Below are positions 42,996 through 52,344 of a DNA stretch of 64,000 nt, piece by piece. The stretch's first letter is position 1. Each line of letters begins with the position of its first letter. The position numbers and the translations under genes are program-made. A model generated the notes under the pieces. The model ran no database searches. It saw only the letters and a list, made by a program, of their open reading frames with translations, and had not been told where the DNA came from. Origin of the DNA: UBA5536 sp964592595 (GTDB lineage: Bacteria > Bacteroidota > Bacteroidia > Bacteroidales > F082); assembly GCA_964592595.1 (NCBI GenBank), contig CAZQFH010000017.1, positions 1-64,000 of the forward strand. Reading direction: 5' to 3'.

Positions 42996-44299
42996 AGCTT
43001 ATAAGATAGTGAGAGGTCAATTAGCAATCCGTTGAGTCGTCGGTCAGTGGGATAGTTTTTGTATAAACCAGAGAGCTGCCTAAAATAATTGAGCGAAGCA
43101 TTTATACCAAATCCCTGATCAAGCTTAACCCTTATGCCAACACCCAGCTGATAGTTCCATAAAACGGTATTTAACTTATCAACAGACACTTCTGCTACCG
43201 GAAAATTTTCTTGGTTCAGTATTGTTTTACCATGCGCTAATAGCGGAGTAGCTATTCCTCCTCCGGCTTGCACGAAAAGGTCGAAATCACGTTTTTGCAA
43301 GTAGTCAAATCGTACTTTTCCCATCATACTGAGCATCAGGATCTGGTTTCGTTGGTCGTAGGCTGTAAGTGATTGATTAAACGGTTGCCAGGTAGAATCA
43401 GTAACATATGTCCAAAGTGTATCTGTTTGGATAACCGTATAAAACACATCAACAGTATCTTGCAGAAAAAAGCCACCGTATATTACTTTTTTTTCATAGT
43501 TGAAGCGATGAGAATTGTGTTGGATATTTATTCCAAAAATCCATGACAGTTTATTTGTTTTGTAACTTAGGCCTATTCCGAGGCCCGGATTAAAGAAGCT
43601 AACCGGCTCCAGCGAACTAATGGAATCACTTATTGGAATATCGTTTGCGGCGATTGTTTGATAAGAGAGCAATGCATTTGTTAAAGTATATTCCATATGC
43701 CAGCCTGGTGCATCAGACGAGTTGTTCGTAAAAACATTGTCCGAAATGCTAATTTTTCTTTTTCCTTTGCCGGAGGTGTTTAAAATAAGGGTATCCCTGA
43801 TGATCACTTCTTTTTCGCGAATCACAGTATCCTTAATATAGACCGTATCGAGTGTATAAACGGGGACTTCCACATATTTGATAATAGTGTCGGTTCTGAT
43901 TGAAGGTTCGCGCTGTTTTGCAGGTATGTTTTGTGAGGGTTGTTTAGTATTATCAACATTGTTTTCAAAGATGATTTCCTCAAAACTTGTGTTGGTTTTG
44001 AGAATAACCAAATGATTTCCAACTTGTTGATATTCGAAATTTATCTGATTGAGCAATTCAGTCAGGATTTGAGTTGCAGTTTTTGCGGTGTTTTTAAAGC
44101 TAATTGTACGCGAAAAAGCTGTATCAGAGGCGTTGTATGTTAGGTTGATATCTTCTTGTTTAGCCAGGCGTTGTAAAACACTTGAAAGTCTTTCTGAGCT
44201 CGCTTCGAAGTCAATTAGGTTAGATTGTTTGTTTTGCGTAAATGCTGTAGTTATCGCAAACCCTAACCATAAGCTTGTTAGGAGGAGAGATTTAAACAT
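42992..44299 (-). CDS. STN-domain outer-membrane beta-barrel protein
   Basis: From the ATG at 44299 (MFKSLLLTSL) the 435-residue product has a signal peptide and an STN (secretin/TonB short N-terminal) domain at about 28-98 (SSVLQRLAKQEDINLTYNAS and FKNTAKTATQILTELLNQIN). After a linker with YVEVPVYTLDTVYIKDT comes an outer-membrane barrel region (GIGLSYKTNKLSWIFGINIQ to GLLIDLSLSYKL). STN domains normally sit on TonB-dependent receptors and talk to FecR-type anti-sigma factors. Here there is no plug or receptor domain, so it is an unusual signal transducer. It is cotranscribed with the downstream beta-helix gene. Confidence 0.8.
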   Translation of the reverse strand: MFKSLLLTSLWLGFAITTAFTQNKQSNLIDFEASSERLSSVLQRLAKQEDINLTYNASDTAFSRTISFKNTAKTATQILTELLNQINFEYQQVGNHLVILKTNTSFEEIIFENNVDNTKQPSQNIPAKQREPSIRTDTIIKYVEVPVYTLDTVYIKDTVIREKEVIIRDTLILNTSGKGKRKISISDNVFTNNSSDAPGWHMEYTLTNALLSYQTIAANDIPISDSISSLEPVSFFNPGLGIGLSYKTNKLSWIFGINIQHNSHRFNYEKKVIYGGFFLQDTVDVFYTVIQTDTLWTYVTDSTWQPFNQSLTAYDQRNQILMLSMMGKVRFDYLQKRDFDLFVQAGGGIATPLLAHGKTILNQENFPVAEVSVDKLNTVLWNYQLGVGIRVKLDQGFGINASLNYFRQLSGLYKNYPTDRRLNGLLIDLSLSYKL

Positions 44300-44363
44300 T
44301 TTGCCTTTACAACAAAAGCTAAAAATCATGGGGCTGATAATTTATTTGGTTTGGCAGAAAATC

Positions 44364-45338
44364 TTACCTTAAAATAAACAAACTGCCATTTTGTTCAATT
44401 TCAATTGAATAAAGCAAGCTAATTGTTTTAAAAATGTCTTCAGTTTTTTCGTTTTTAAAGGTGGCCGTGAGTTTTAATCCTTTGATAGCTGCATGATTTT
44501 CAATTTGAATCGGATAAGCATGTTCCAAATCTTTAAAAACTTGATTAAGTGGAGTTTCTTCAAAGATTAATTCAGCAGTTTTCCAGGCCATAAAGTTTCT
44601 TGAGGTGATAGTTTTAGAAGATATGCTATCGGTTGAAAAATCATATTTCCCTTGCATACCAGCAGTTAACACAACATTTTTTGAGTTTGATTCATTTGTG
44701 AAAAGCATCACCTTGCCTTCAAGTACAAATACCTTAATAGTGGTTGAATTTTGAGCGATAAAAAACTTAGTTCCCAAAACTTTTACCTGCACCCTGCCCA
44801 TCTCTACCAAAAAAGGTTTTTCGGGATTGTGTGTTACCTCAAAAAAGCCCGAACCGTTGAGGCTGACAGTTCTGTTAGCAGTAAAGTTTTCCCTATAACT
44901 AACTGAAGAAGCGCGATACAGATCAAGTGTTGACTGATCAGGGAGCGCAAGGTTAAGGGATTTGTTGTTTTCGGCTGTTTGTGTGATGAGTGGATATTTT
45001 TTTTCAACAGTTAACCAATTAATGGCAAAGAATAAAAGTATGACAGCAGCTGCAGCGACAAACCAGCTTGCAGGTTTTAGATAGAAGGCTTTAACAGGTC
45101 TGAATTCTTTTTGGTCAACTTGAGTGGAAACAATTTGCCAGGCTTTTTCTTTATCAACTTTAAGCTTATTTTCGTTTTTTGGCACGAATGACCAAACAGC
45201 CTTGTATTCTTCAAACAGCTGTTTGTTGTTTTCATCGGCATCGATCCATTGTTGCAAGCTTGAAGTTTCCTCAGCAGAAGCCTCACCGCTTAAGAACCGC
45301 GTGATGAGTTGGAGTATATTTTCGTTTGCTACGTTCAT
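44364..45338 (-). CDS. FecR-family anti-sigma factor
   Basis: The 324-residue protein has an N-terminal cytoplasmic domain (ITRFLSGEASAEETSSLQQW), a membrane segment at about 90-110 (ASWFVAAAAVILLFFAINWL) and the periplasmic FecR domain (LALPDQSTLDLYRASSVSYR, GFFEVTHNPEKPFLVEMGRV, VKVLGTKFFI). The C-terminus (LKLTATFKNEKTEDIFKTIS) is STN-like. It holds the ECF sigma factor until a periplasmic signal arrives, presumably from the STN-domain protein encoded next. Confidence 0.93.
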   Translation of the reverse strand: MNVANENILQLITRFLSGEASAEETSSLQQWIDADENNKQLFEEYKAVWSFVPKNENKLKVDKEKAWQIVSTQVDQKEFRPVKAFYLKPASWFVAAAAVILLFFAINWLTVEKKYPLITQTAENNKSLNLALPDQSTLDLYRASSVSYRENFTANRTVSLNGSGFFEVTHNPEKPFLVEMGRVQVKVLGTKFFIAQNSTTIKVFVLEGKVMLFTNESNSKNVVLTAGMQGKYDFSTDSISSKTITSRNFMAWKTAELIFEETPLNQVFKDLEHAYPIQIENHAAIKGLKLTATFKNEKTEDIFKTISLLYSIEIEQNGSLFILR

Positions 45339-45396
45339 TGTTTCTTTCTTTCTGCCGTGCGTTGGACAGTTTTGAGGTGCTTTACCCTATACTTGA

Positions 45397-45981
45397 TTAA
45401 AAAAAATGTTTTGTAATCATGGCACTTATTGCTGTTAAAACAGGAAGATAGTCTTTAAGTTGTTGTCTGAGTTGTTCTAGGGCTTTACTCAGGTGAGCTT
45501 CAACGGTTTTTACTGATACGTTGAGTTTTTCGGCAATTTCAGCATATTTTAGTCCGTCGCGTCGGCTAAGCTCGTACACTATCCTGCGTTTTTCTGGCAT
45601 TATACTGATCACTTCCTGCACCAGAAACTGTATTTCGGCGGCTTGCAAGGCATCGCCGGGATTTTGTGATTCGGGGCTGTTTAGTTTTACGTGCGTTTCA
45701 TGTTCGCGCCTTACGCGTAAATGATCCTGATAATTGATAATCCGGTTAAGGGCAATACGATACAAATACGCTCTCAGTGAGGTGTTGATAGTCAGCGAAT
45801 CCCTTTTTTGCCAGAGTTTAACAAAAATATCCTGAACCAGTTCTTCAGCTTCTTCGGAACTATTCATCCGCAGGTAACAATACTTTGTAAGCGGTTCATA
45901 GTATTTATCAAAGATTTCTTTAAATACTTGCTGATTACCCGCTTTTAGCCCCTGTATAAACCTGGTTTGGTCTTTCTCCAT
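45397..45981 (-). CDS. RNA polymerase ECF sigma factor
   Basis: The 194-residue protein has region 2 (FKEIFDKYYEPLTKYCYLRM, AEELVQDIFVKLWQK) and region 4 with a helix-turn-helix (GLKYAEIAEKLNVSVKTVEA, HLSKALEQL). It is the Bacteroidota FecI-like group. It precedes the FecR gene by 58 bases and follows the M1 peptidase gene by 31 bases on the same strand. It directs transcription of an envelope regulon once released. The regulon promoters are not identifiable here. Confidence 0.94.
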   Translation of the reverse strand: MEKDQTRFIQGLKAGNQQVFKEIFDKYYEPLTKYCYLRMNSSEEAEELVQDIFVKLWQKRDSLTINTSLRAYLYRIALNRIINYQDHLRVRREHETHVKLNSPESQNPGDALQAAEIQFLVQEVISIMPEKRRIVYELSRRDGLKYAEIAEKLNVSVKTVEAHLSKALEQLRQQLKDYLPVLTAISAMITKHFF

Positions 45982-46012
45982 TCCTGATTATAATCAATTG
46001 ATAACCAACGTG

Positions 46013-47977
46013 CTATTTGATAAGTTTTTTTACCGTCTTTCCAAATTTATTGTTAACAGATATAAAATAAATGCCTGCTGGAAGTTCGCTGATATCCATG
46101 ATATAATTAAATCCGCTTACCTTAACATTCCTGAGTGTTTTGCCCGAAGCATCGGAAATGCTTATTTCCCGGATTTGATCATCAGTGAATGCGAGGTTAA
46201 TTTGATCATTAGCGGGATTGGGAAATACACTAAAGTAGTGTTGATTTATACTTTCCGGGTTTCCTACAATTAAGGTATTTACGCGTTCAAAAGTCCAGTT
46301 ATCGGGATCTACCTGGATGTTTACAACCTCTTTGTTAAAATCAATGGCGTAATGTTCCATATTGTTTTCCTGATAAAGCTTGATAGTTGTATCGCTGTTA
46401 TCAGAAAAAGTAAGCTTGTAGTCCATAGTCATTTCAAACAAAGGCGTAATGGATGAACCCGATTGGGTTACATACATATTGAACATACCATCAAACATAT
46501 ACCATTCAATGTCGTATTTTGGATAGCCTTCGCCATAATACCATTGTGCAAAGAACTGTTCCAAATCCATTCCGGTCACTTCTTCGGCGATCATGCGAAA
46601 ATCATCGCCAGTTGCAGTGCTGTCTTTAAATGCAATTTGGAAAGTATTCATGATGTTGAAGAAAAGCTCATCGTTATTCACTTCGTGACGAAGTAAATGA
46701 ATAATGGAAGCTCCTTTGTCGTAGGAAAGTCTTCCGCTGAAAATACGCCAGATATTATCCGGACTTATTTCTGAAGTCGGAATATAAACGCTTCCTCCCG
46801 GCGACGACATCACATTATTTTGTGTTCCAATCATAAAGTTTTGGCCTGAATTCCATCCATTTAGCATTTCCTGTGCCAGGTAATTACTGTAGGTGGCAAA
46901 ACCTTCGTTGATCCAGATATCGCTCCAGGTGGCGCAGGTAACATTATCGCCAAACCACATATGTCCCAGTTCGTGAGCCACAAGATTAAAAGAAAAACCT
47001 CCTATCGTTGTCATTGTTTGGTGTTCCATGCCACCACCAAGTTGTGTGATACAATGTCCATATTTTTCTTCTTGAAAAGGGTATAGGATATATAAATCTG
47101 AAAATAGTTCGATCATCGGAACCACAGCATCAATATTGGATTGCTGGTTGGGAAGGTAATCAGGATGGTTGTAAACGAAGTTTTGCACCAAAATACTATC
47201 GTTTTCCAGAGCTGCTGGTTTGGCATAAATGTTATATTCTTGATAATCAGATACTGCAAAGGAAATAAGGTAGTATGCGGTTGGATAATTTGATTTCCAT
47301 TCGTAGCGTAATTGGTTGTTGCCCAGATCAGTAATATTTGTTAGCAAGCCTTGTGATCCAGCCATTTCGCTGGAAGTGGTTGTTAGAAAAACCCAAACAG
47401 AATCAGCTTTGTCAGTCAGAACTTGTTTGTTAGGCCACCAGTCTTTAGCCGCAAAAGGTTCGGAAAGTGTCCAGGTAACATTTTTTTGGTAGGTGTTGGA
47501 GTAATCGTTGGTAATGCCCGAAAAGAATCCACCTGTTGGAGGTGTTCCGCCATAGATGATCTGTGCAACAAATGATTCCCCTTGTTGTAAAGCGGGAACC
47601 TCCACTAAAACGTTGTCGCCTTCCCATGTCCAGTCCTCAACAGTTGTGCCATTAAATACAACTTCTTCTAGCGATAATGATGCATTTAGTTCAAATGCAA
47701 ACACAGTCATTTCCTCAGCAACAACAGTTCCATGGATTTCAACTGTACCTCCAACATTAATCGAGGTGCTTGAAACTTCCAGGTCTAAAAAATAAAAAGT
47801 AACATCGTAATCATGAACAAGATCGCTTTGCCAGTCGTTACGGTAGGCGAATGAAGGAGTCTCTTGCGGTTGTGGATAATGCCGGCAATATCTGTCGTGC
47901 TGATGCAGTTCATTAGTTTGGGCGCCAAGAGCAATGAAGATAAAGATGAAAAACGTAGAAAGCAAAATCTGTTTCAT
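46013..47977 (-). CDS. Secreted M1-family aminopeptidase with T9SS sorting domain
   Basis: From the ATG at 47977 (MKQILLSTFF) the 654-residue product has a signal peptide, the M1 substrate motif GGMEHQT (about 312), the zinc motif VAHELGHMWFGD (His335-type HExxH) and the distal Glu in NEGFATYSNYL. Catalytic residues look intact. The C-terminus is a type A T9SS sorting domain (YFSVFPNPANDQINLAF, ISELPAGIYFISV). It would remove N-terminal residues from peptides outside the cell. The longer frame to 48004 lacks support. Confidence 0.92.
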   Translation of the reverse strand: MKQILLSTFFIFIFIALGAQTNELHQHDRYCRHYPQPQETPSFAYRNDWQSDLVHDYDVTFYFLDLEVSSTSINVGGTVEIHGTVVAEEMTVFAFELNASLSLEEVVFNGTTVEDWTWEGDNVLVEVPALQQGESFVAQIIYGGTPPTGGFFSGITNDYSNTYQKNVTWTLSEPFAAKDWWPNKQVLTDKADSVWVFLTTTSSEMAGSQGLLTNITDLGNNQLRYEWKSNYPTAYYLISFAVSDYQEYNIYAKPAALENDSILVQNFVYNHPDYLPNQQSNIDAVVPMIELFSDLYILYPFQEEKYGHCITQLGGGMEHQTMTTIGGFSFNLVAHELGHMWFGDNVTCATWSDIWINEGFATYSNYLAQEMLNGWNSGQNFMIGTQNNVMSSPGGSVYIPTSEISPDNIWRIFSGRLSYDKGASIIHLLRHEVNNDELFFNIMNTFQIAFKDSTATGDDFRMIAEEVTGMDLEQFFAQWYYGEGYPKYDIEWYMFDGMFNMYVTQSGSSITPLFEMTMDYKLTFSDNSDTTIKLYQENNMEHYAIDFNKEVVNIQVDPDNWTFERVNTLIVGNPESINQHYFSVFPNPANDQINLAFTDDQIREISISDASGKTLRNVKVSGFNYIMDISELPAGIYFISVNNKFGKTVKKLIK

Positions 47978-48020
47978 GAGATCAGGTGTATTTGGTAAAT
48001 GCATACCGTTTGGTTATATG

Positions 48021-48028
48021 TATATTTG
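48021..48028 (+). promoter_or_regulatory. -7 box upstream of the DUF4175 gene
   Basis: TATATTTG fits TAnnTTTG and lies downstream of the first ATG of the longest frame (47999), which argues that the true start is later, at 48056 or 48086. Confidence 0.4.
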
Positions 48029-48085
48029 CTGGCTAAATTAAGCATCATTTGCAAAATGAGCTTCATTAAGGTAAAATTTTTAGCA

Positions 48086-51000
48086 ATGAGTGTTGGAAAT
48101 AAACAATTGATTGAAAAAATACGGGACTTTATCAGGCGGTTTTATCTTAACCGATTGATAAAAGGGCTCTTGCTTGGGGTTATTTTATTGATTTTACTCA
48201 TGCTTGGCGTTCATGGGCTTGAGTTTTTGCTTTGGCTGCCCACATCCGGAAGAATGATACTTTTTTGGATTTATGTTGGTGGTGCTGGTTTTATCGCTGT
48301 AAATTACATACTCTTACCGCTATTTCACTTGTTTACTTATCGCAGGCAGATGTCTGCTGCTGAAGCTGCACGATTGATTGGGAAGCATTTTGCTGAAATT
48401 GAAGACAGGCTTCTCAATACTTTACAACTGCAGGAAAGTGCTGCTAATGCCGGAAGTGATCCTTTGCTTGAAGCAGCTATTGAGCAGCGAATGGCAAGTT
48501 TAGGCGTATATCAATTCAGAAAGGCAGTTTCATTGCGACCTTCCAAAAATGTTTTGTTCTCCAGTGCTTTGCTTTTACTTGTATTTCTTTTTATTTTGAT
48601 CTGGAATCCTGCTGTGTTTAATGATGCTGGAAACAGAATCGTCAGGTATAATCAAACCTTTTTGAAACCGTTGCCATTTACTGTCTCTCTGCCTGATGAG
48701 GAATCGTTGAAAACCATGCAAAACACAGATTATGAGATGGTAATTAAAACAATAGGAGTGGAGGTTCCTACTGAATTTTACCTTAAGATTCAGGGAGGGA
48801 GTCAATTGATGAAAAGAGTAAACGCAACTACTTTTTTTTATGTGTTTAAAAAACCTGGAAAAAGTATTCAGTTTTTTATTGAAGGAGGCGATTACCAAAG
48901 CCATTCATTGACTTTGGAAGTTTTTCCACGACCTGTTATATTAGCTTATGAAGCTGCAGTGAAGCCGCCCAAATATACTGGAGCAGCAAATTTTGAGGTG
49001 AGTGAAAAAACTGACTTTTTTGTTCCTGAAGGAAGTAATATATCTCTGAGTTTTTTCACCAGAGATACAGATAGTCTCTTTATGTCGGCGCAGGATTCAG
49101 TTTTTAGGCCGGATGAAATCATTGGTAATGAATGGCTTTATGAAATTTATCTGAATGAAAGTTATGATTTAACAGTAGAATCTTCAAATGCTTTTACTAG
49201 TGCGGGCGATCGTTTTCCTCTTAAAATACAAATGATACCAGATGCCTACCCGGAAATTGTGGCAGAAATGGTTACAGAAGAACTTGGCAGGCAGTTTTAT
49301 TTTTCCGGAGCGGTTGCTGATGATTATGGTTTTAAAAGGCTGGCAATGGTATATCAGATTATGGGTGATGGAAACGAGGAAAAGTCCAAACCGTTTTATA
49401 TCGATCTACCCTTGCAGAGAAATTCACGACAGAATTTTTATTATCTTTTTGAATCAGATAGTTTTAATTTGATCCCTGGCGATAATATTGAGGCATTTTT
49501 TCAGGTGTGGGATAATGATGGTGTAAATGGCTCAAAATACCGAAAAACTCCAACTTTCTCGCTTCAAATTCCAGGTATGGAGGCACTTGATTCTATTGCT
49601 GATAGCCGTGAGAATAACTTGTTGAACGAAATGGATCGGGCTCTAGATGAAGCGGCTGATGTGCATGAAGAGCTTGAGAAACTATTGCGTGATTTGGCTA
49701 CGAAGCAGCAGCCAGATTGGTCTGATAAGCAAAAGCTTGAAGATCTTTTTGAACGACAGAAACAATTGGAAGAAAAATTCGAATCGCTTCAGGAAGAACA
49801 AAATAAGCAATTAAAGTTTGAGGAGGAGAATAAGCTAACAGATGAGAAGCTGTTAAAAAAACAAGAAGAAATTCAGCAACTTTTCGATGAAGTGTTTAGC
49901 GATGAGATGAAAGAAGTGATGGAGGAGATTCAGAAACTGATGGAAGAGCTTAATAAAGATCAGATGCAAAAAATGCTTCAGGATTTGAAAAATGATAACC
50001 AAAAAATGGAAGATTTGTTGGATCGCAATCTGAATTTGCTAAAACAGTTGAAGGTTGAAAAAGAAATGACAGATCTGATCAAATCTTTAGAAAAGTTGGG
50101 TGATGAATTAACAGAAGAAAAAGAGGATACAGATTCAACCGAACAAAAAAGTGCAAACGAAGCAAAGTCAGAGTTCAAGAACTTGCAACAAAAGCTTGAT
50201 TCTATTCAGAAGATGAATGATCAATTGGAAAAACCTATTCAATTTGATGACACACAGCAGATAGAGGAATCTGTCGAAGAAGACCTGCAAGAAAGTATGG
50301 AACAAGAGCAGCAGCAGCAAATGAACCAGAGCAAACAAATGAAAAAATCGGCTGGTGAAAAGATGAAGAAGATGGCCAATATGCTTCAATTGTCCATGCA
50401 AGCAAGTATGATGCAGCAACAAATGGAAGATGCACATACTATGAGAATATTGCTCGAAAATGTGGTACGAAGTTCTATTGATCAGGAAGAATTGATGAAA
50501 CAGTTCTCGGAGTTGAACAGGGACGATCCATCAAGGCCTCAGTTGATAAGAAAGCAGAATGAGTTGACATCAAATTTCAAGATCGTTGAAGACTCCCTTA
50601 AAGCATTGGCCAAAAGACAGCCTATGATTGAAACTTTCATTTTTGACGAAATCAATAAGATTCAATTTAGGATAAAGAATGCCCTTGAAGTTCTTAAGGA
50701 TGGACGCATTAGTCAGGGTGTGAGTGAGCAACAGTATGCTTTTATGGCTATGAATAATTTGGCTTTAATGCTTGCCGAATCTCTTGAGAATATGCAAAAT
50801 AGCATGGGAATGCCCAGTCCTATGAATGCACAGGGGCAACCCAAACCAGGCCAACAATCTTCAGGTAAGCAACAGATGCAAAATATGCGGGAAATGCAGG
50901 AAGCATTGGGTAAAGCCCTGGAGGAGATGCGAAAAAAGCAGGAGGGAGGTAAAGAAGAAGGCGAACAGCAAGGCAAAGGTAAACAATCTATGAGTGAGCA

Positions 51001-51427
51001 GTTAGCAAGAATGGCGGCGCAACAGGAAGCTATACGCAAACAAATGAAAGATTTTTTAAATGGCTTAAAAGCTGAGGGAAGATTAGACGAGGAAGGATTT
51101 AATGAAATGATAGAGGAGATGGAAAAACTAGAAGAACAACTTGTTAATAAACAAATTGACCAGCGATTGATTCAAAGGCAAAAGGAAATCGTAAGCCGCA
51201 TGCTGGAATCTGAAAAGAGTGAAGAAAAACGGGAAAAAGAAGAGAAAAGAGAGTCAAATGAATTTAAAGGAGAAAATTTTAGTAACTTTATTGAAGAACT
51301 CACGTACAAAAGGAGGTTAAAGGAACAGCTTGATTTACTCAAGTTACAATCAATAGAACTCAAACCATTTTATAAGGAGCGTAGTAATGCATATTTCTTT
51401 AAAAAACGCGATATCAGACAAAATTAG
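48086..51427 (+). CDS. DUF4175-family membrane protein
   Basis: From the ATG at 48086 (MSVGNKQLIE) the 1113-residue protein has membrane segments at about 24-46, 53-78 and 153-172. A periplasmic-type beta-rich region runs to about 500. From about 520 it is a very long charged, helical, probably coiled-coil part rich in Glu, Gln, Lys and Met (QKLEDLFERQKQLEEKFESL, EEMEKLEEQLVNKQ). DUF4175 proteins are conserved in Bacteroidota without known function. A start at 48056 would add ten residues. It overlaps the next gene by 41 bases. The gene order with ybeY and mnmG is characteristic of the phylum. Confidence 0.82.
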   Translation: MSVGNKQLIEKIRDFIRRFYLNRLIKGLLLGVILLILLMLGVHGLEFLLWLPTSGRMILFWIYVGGAGFIAVNYILLPLFHLFTYRRQMSAAEAARLIGKHFAEIEDRLLNTLQLQESAANAGSDPLLEAAIEQRMASLGVYQFRKAVSLRPSKNVLFSSALLLLVFLFILIWNPAVFNDAGNRIVRYNQTFLKPLPFTVSLPDEESLKTMQNTDYEMVIKTIGVEVPTEFYLKIQGGSQLMKRVNATTFFYVFKKPGKSIQFFIEGGDYQSHSLTLEVFPRPVILAYEAAVKPPKYTGAANFEVSEKTDFFVPEGSNISLSFFTRDTDSLFMSAQDSVFRPDEIIGNEWLYEIYLNESYDLTVESSNAFTSAGDRFPLKIQMIPDAYPEIVAEMVTEELGRQFYFSGAVADDYGFKRLAMVYQIMGDGNEEKSKPFYIDLPLQRNSRQNFYYLFESDSFNLIPGDNIEAFFQVWDNDGVNGSKYRKTPTFSLQIPGMEALDSIADSRENNLLNEMDRALDEAADVHEELEKLLRDLATKQQPDWSDKQKLEDLFERQKQLEEKFESLQEEQNKQLKFEEENKLTDEKLLKKQEEIQQLFDEVFSDEMKEVMEEIQKLMEELNKDQMQKMLQDLKNDNQKMEDLLDRNLNLLKQLKVEKEMTDLIKSLEKLGDELTEEKEDTDSTEQKSANEAKSEFKNLQQKLDSIQKMNDQLEKPIQFDDTQQIEESVEEDLQESMEQEQQQQMNQSKQMKKSAGEKMKKMANMLQLSMQASMMQQQMEDAHTMRILLENVVRSSIDQEELMKQFSELNRDDPSRPQLIRKQNELTSNFKIVEDSLKALAKRQPMIETFIFDEINKIQFRIKNALEVLKDGRISQGVSEQQYAFMAMNNLALMLAESLENMQNSMGMPSPMNAQGQPKPGQQSSGKQQMQNMREMQEALGKALEEMRKKQEGGKEEGEQQGKGKQSMSEQLARMAAQQEAIRKQMKDFLNGLKAEGRLDEEGFNEMIEEMEKLEEQLVNKQIDQRLIQRQKEIVSRMLESEKSEEKREKEEKRESNEFKGENFSNFIEELTYKRRLKEQLDLLKLQSIELKPFYKERSNAYFFKKRDIRQN

Positions 51428-51872
51428 CCTATCATCAGAGACAGGGGATTTATTTTCAGCTGTTAGGGTCTTTGAAAATTTAACGTTTGATTTATTAAAA
51501 GATCTAAAGGATGAAAATCTGATGGCAACGTGTCAAGTAATTGGATATGAAATAGTTAAAGAGATATTTCAAACACAAAAAAGTGTTAAGAGTGTAATTG
51601 AAATGCAAATTAACGAAAAAGGAACAGTGCTAAATTTTTACTTAGACATGGATTCCTTTAAGCATTTAAAGTCTGTAATAGATGATTCTGGTTATTTGAG
51701 AAATAAATTGGTTTATCTCTGTGATAGTTTTAAGATGGACGAGCAAAACAATTCGTTTATCTGTATATTTGATGGAAATGCTTTAAATAGGCAATTGAGT
51801 TCTGATAGGATAGTTACGTTGAAAAAGTATTTAAAAAAGGCCAGTGTAACAACATATAGATTTCATGATTAG
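51387..51872 (+). CDS. Conserved small protein, possibly a GHKL-ATPase-like domain
   Basis: The 161-residue protein begins MHISLKNAISDKISLSSETG and has NLTFDLLKDLKDENLMATCQ, then a region ending SFICIFDGNALNR. The size and context (between DUF4175 and ybeY) match proteins usually annotated as ATP-binding, anti-sigma-like. The clear ATP-lid motifs of GHKL ATPases (N-box, G1) are not visible, so it may be degenerate. It overlaps the genes on both sides by 41 and 8 bases, which suggests tight coupling. Confidence 0.6.
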   Translation: MHISLKNAISDKISLSSETGDLFSAVRVFENLTFDLLKDLKDENLMATCQVIGYEIVKEIFQTQKSVKSVIEMQINEKGTVLNFYLDMDSFKHLKSVIDDSGYLRNKLVYLCDSFKMDEQNNSFICIFDGNALNRQLSSDRIVTLKKYLKKASVTTYRFHD

Positions 51873-52287
51873 GTTTGAGCGTTATGATTATGATGTACCT
51901 GTTTGCCTAAATTCAGAAACCCGAATCTGGATCGATAAAGTTTTACAAGGCTATAATAAAAGGATCGGTGAGATTTATTTTTTGTTTTGTTCGGACGACA
52001 GCCTCTTAAAGATAAATCAGCGGTTTTTAAATCACGACTATTATACTGATATTATTACATTCAATAAGAGTATAAATGATAATATTATTTCAGGTGAAAT
52101 TTTCATTAGCATTGAGCGTGTTTTAGATAATGCAAAATTTTTAGGTAATGATTACGAGTTGGAACTGCACCGTGTACTGATACATGGTATCCTTCATTTG
52201 ATTGGCTTTGATGATAATTCTGTTGACGGGAAAGAGGAAATGCGCGATCGCGAACGAATTAGTCTATCTTTGCGCTCTAATAACTAA
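51865..52287 (+). CDS. ybeY: Endoribonuclease YbeY (16S rRNA maturation)
   Basis: The 140-residue protein has the YbeY pattern: FCSDDSLLKINQRFLNHDYY, TDIITFN and ISGEIFISIERV. The zinc motif is HGILHLIGFDD with H107 and H111. The third ligand of the canonical H-x3-H-x5-H is Asp117 here. YbeY processes 16S rRNA and takes part in ribosome quality control. It overlaps the preceding gene by eight bases, and its final codons contain the TATCTTTG -7 box (52265-52272) of mnmG. Confidence 0.92.
   Translation: MIRFERYDYDVPVCLNSETRIWIDKVLQGYNKRIGEIYFLFCSDDSLLKINQRFLNHDYYTDIITFNKSINDNIISGEIFISIERVLDNAKFLGNDYELELHRVLIHGILHLIGFDDNSVDGKEEMRDRERISLSLRSNN
52265..52272 (+). promoter_or_regulatory. -7 box of the mnmG gene, inside the end of ybeY
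   Basis: TATCTTTG fits TAnnTTTG. A start site near 52280 would put the parS-like palindrome (52308-52323) in the 5' untranslated region of mnmG. Confidence 0.45.
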
Positions 52288-52307
52288 ATAATAGTGACTT
52301 AAATAAA

Positions 52308-52323
52308 TGTTTCACGTGAAACA
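52308..52323. promoter_or_regulatory. parS-like site 1 (ParB binding)
   Basis: TGTTTCACGTGAAACA is a perfect 16-bp palindrome (18 bp with the flanking A and T) and matches the conserved bacterial parS consensus TGTTnCACGTGAAACA. It lies between ybeY and mnmG, 22 bases before the mnmG start. Confidence 0.88.
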
Positions 52324-52344
52324 TTAAAGCTAACAAAACTCAAA

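Noticed and set aside
50100..51400. Tandem DNA repeat in the Glu/Gln/Lys-rich part of the DUF4175 gene
   Set aside because: The low complexity is at protein level (coiled coil). No periodic nucleotide repeat was seen.
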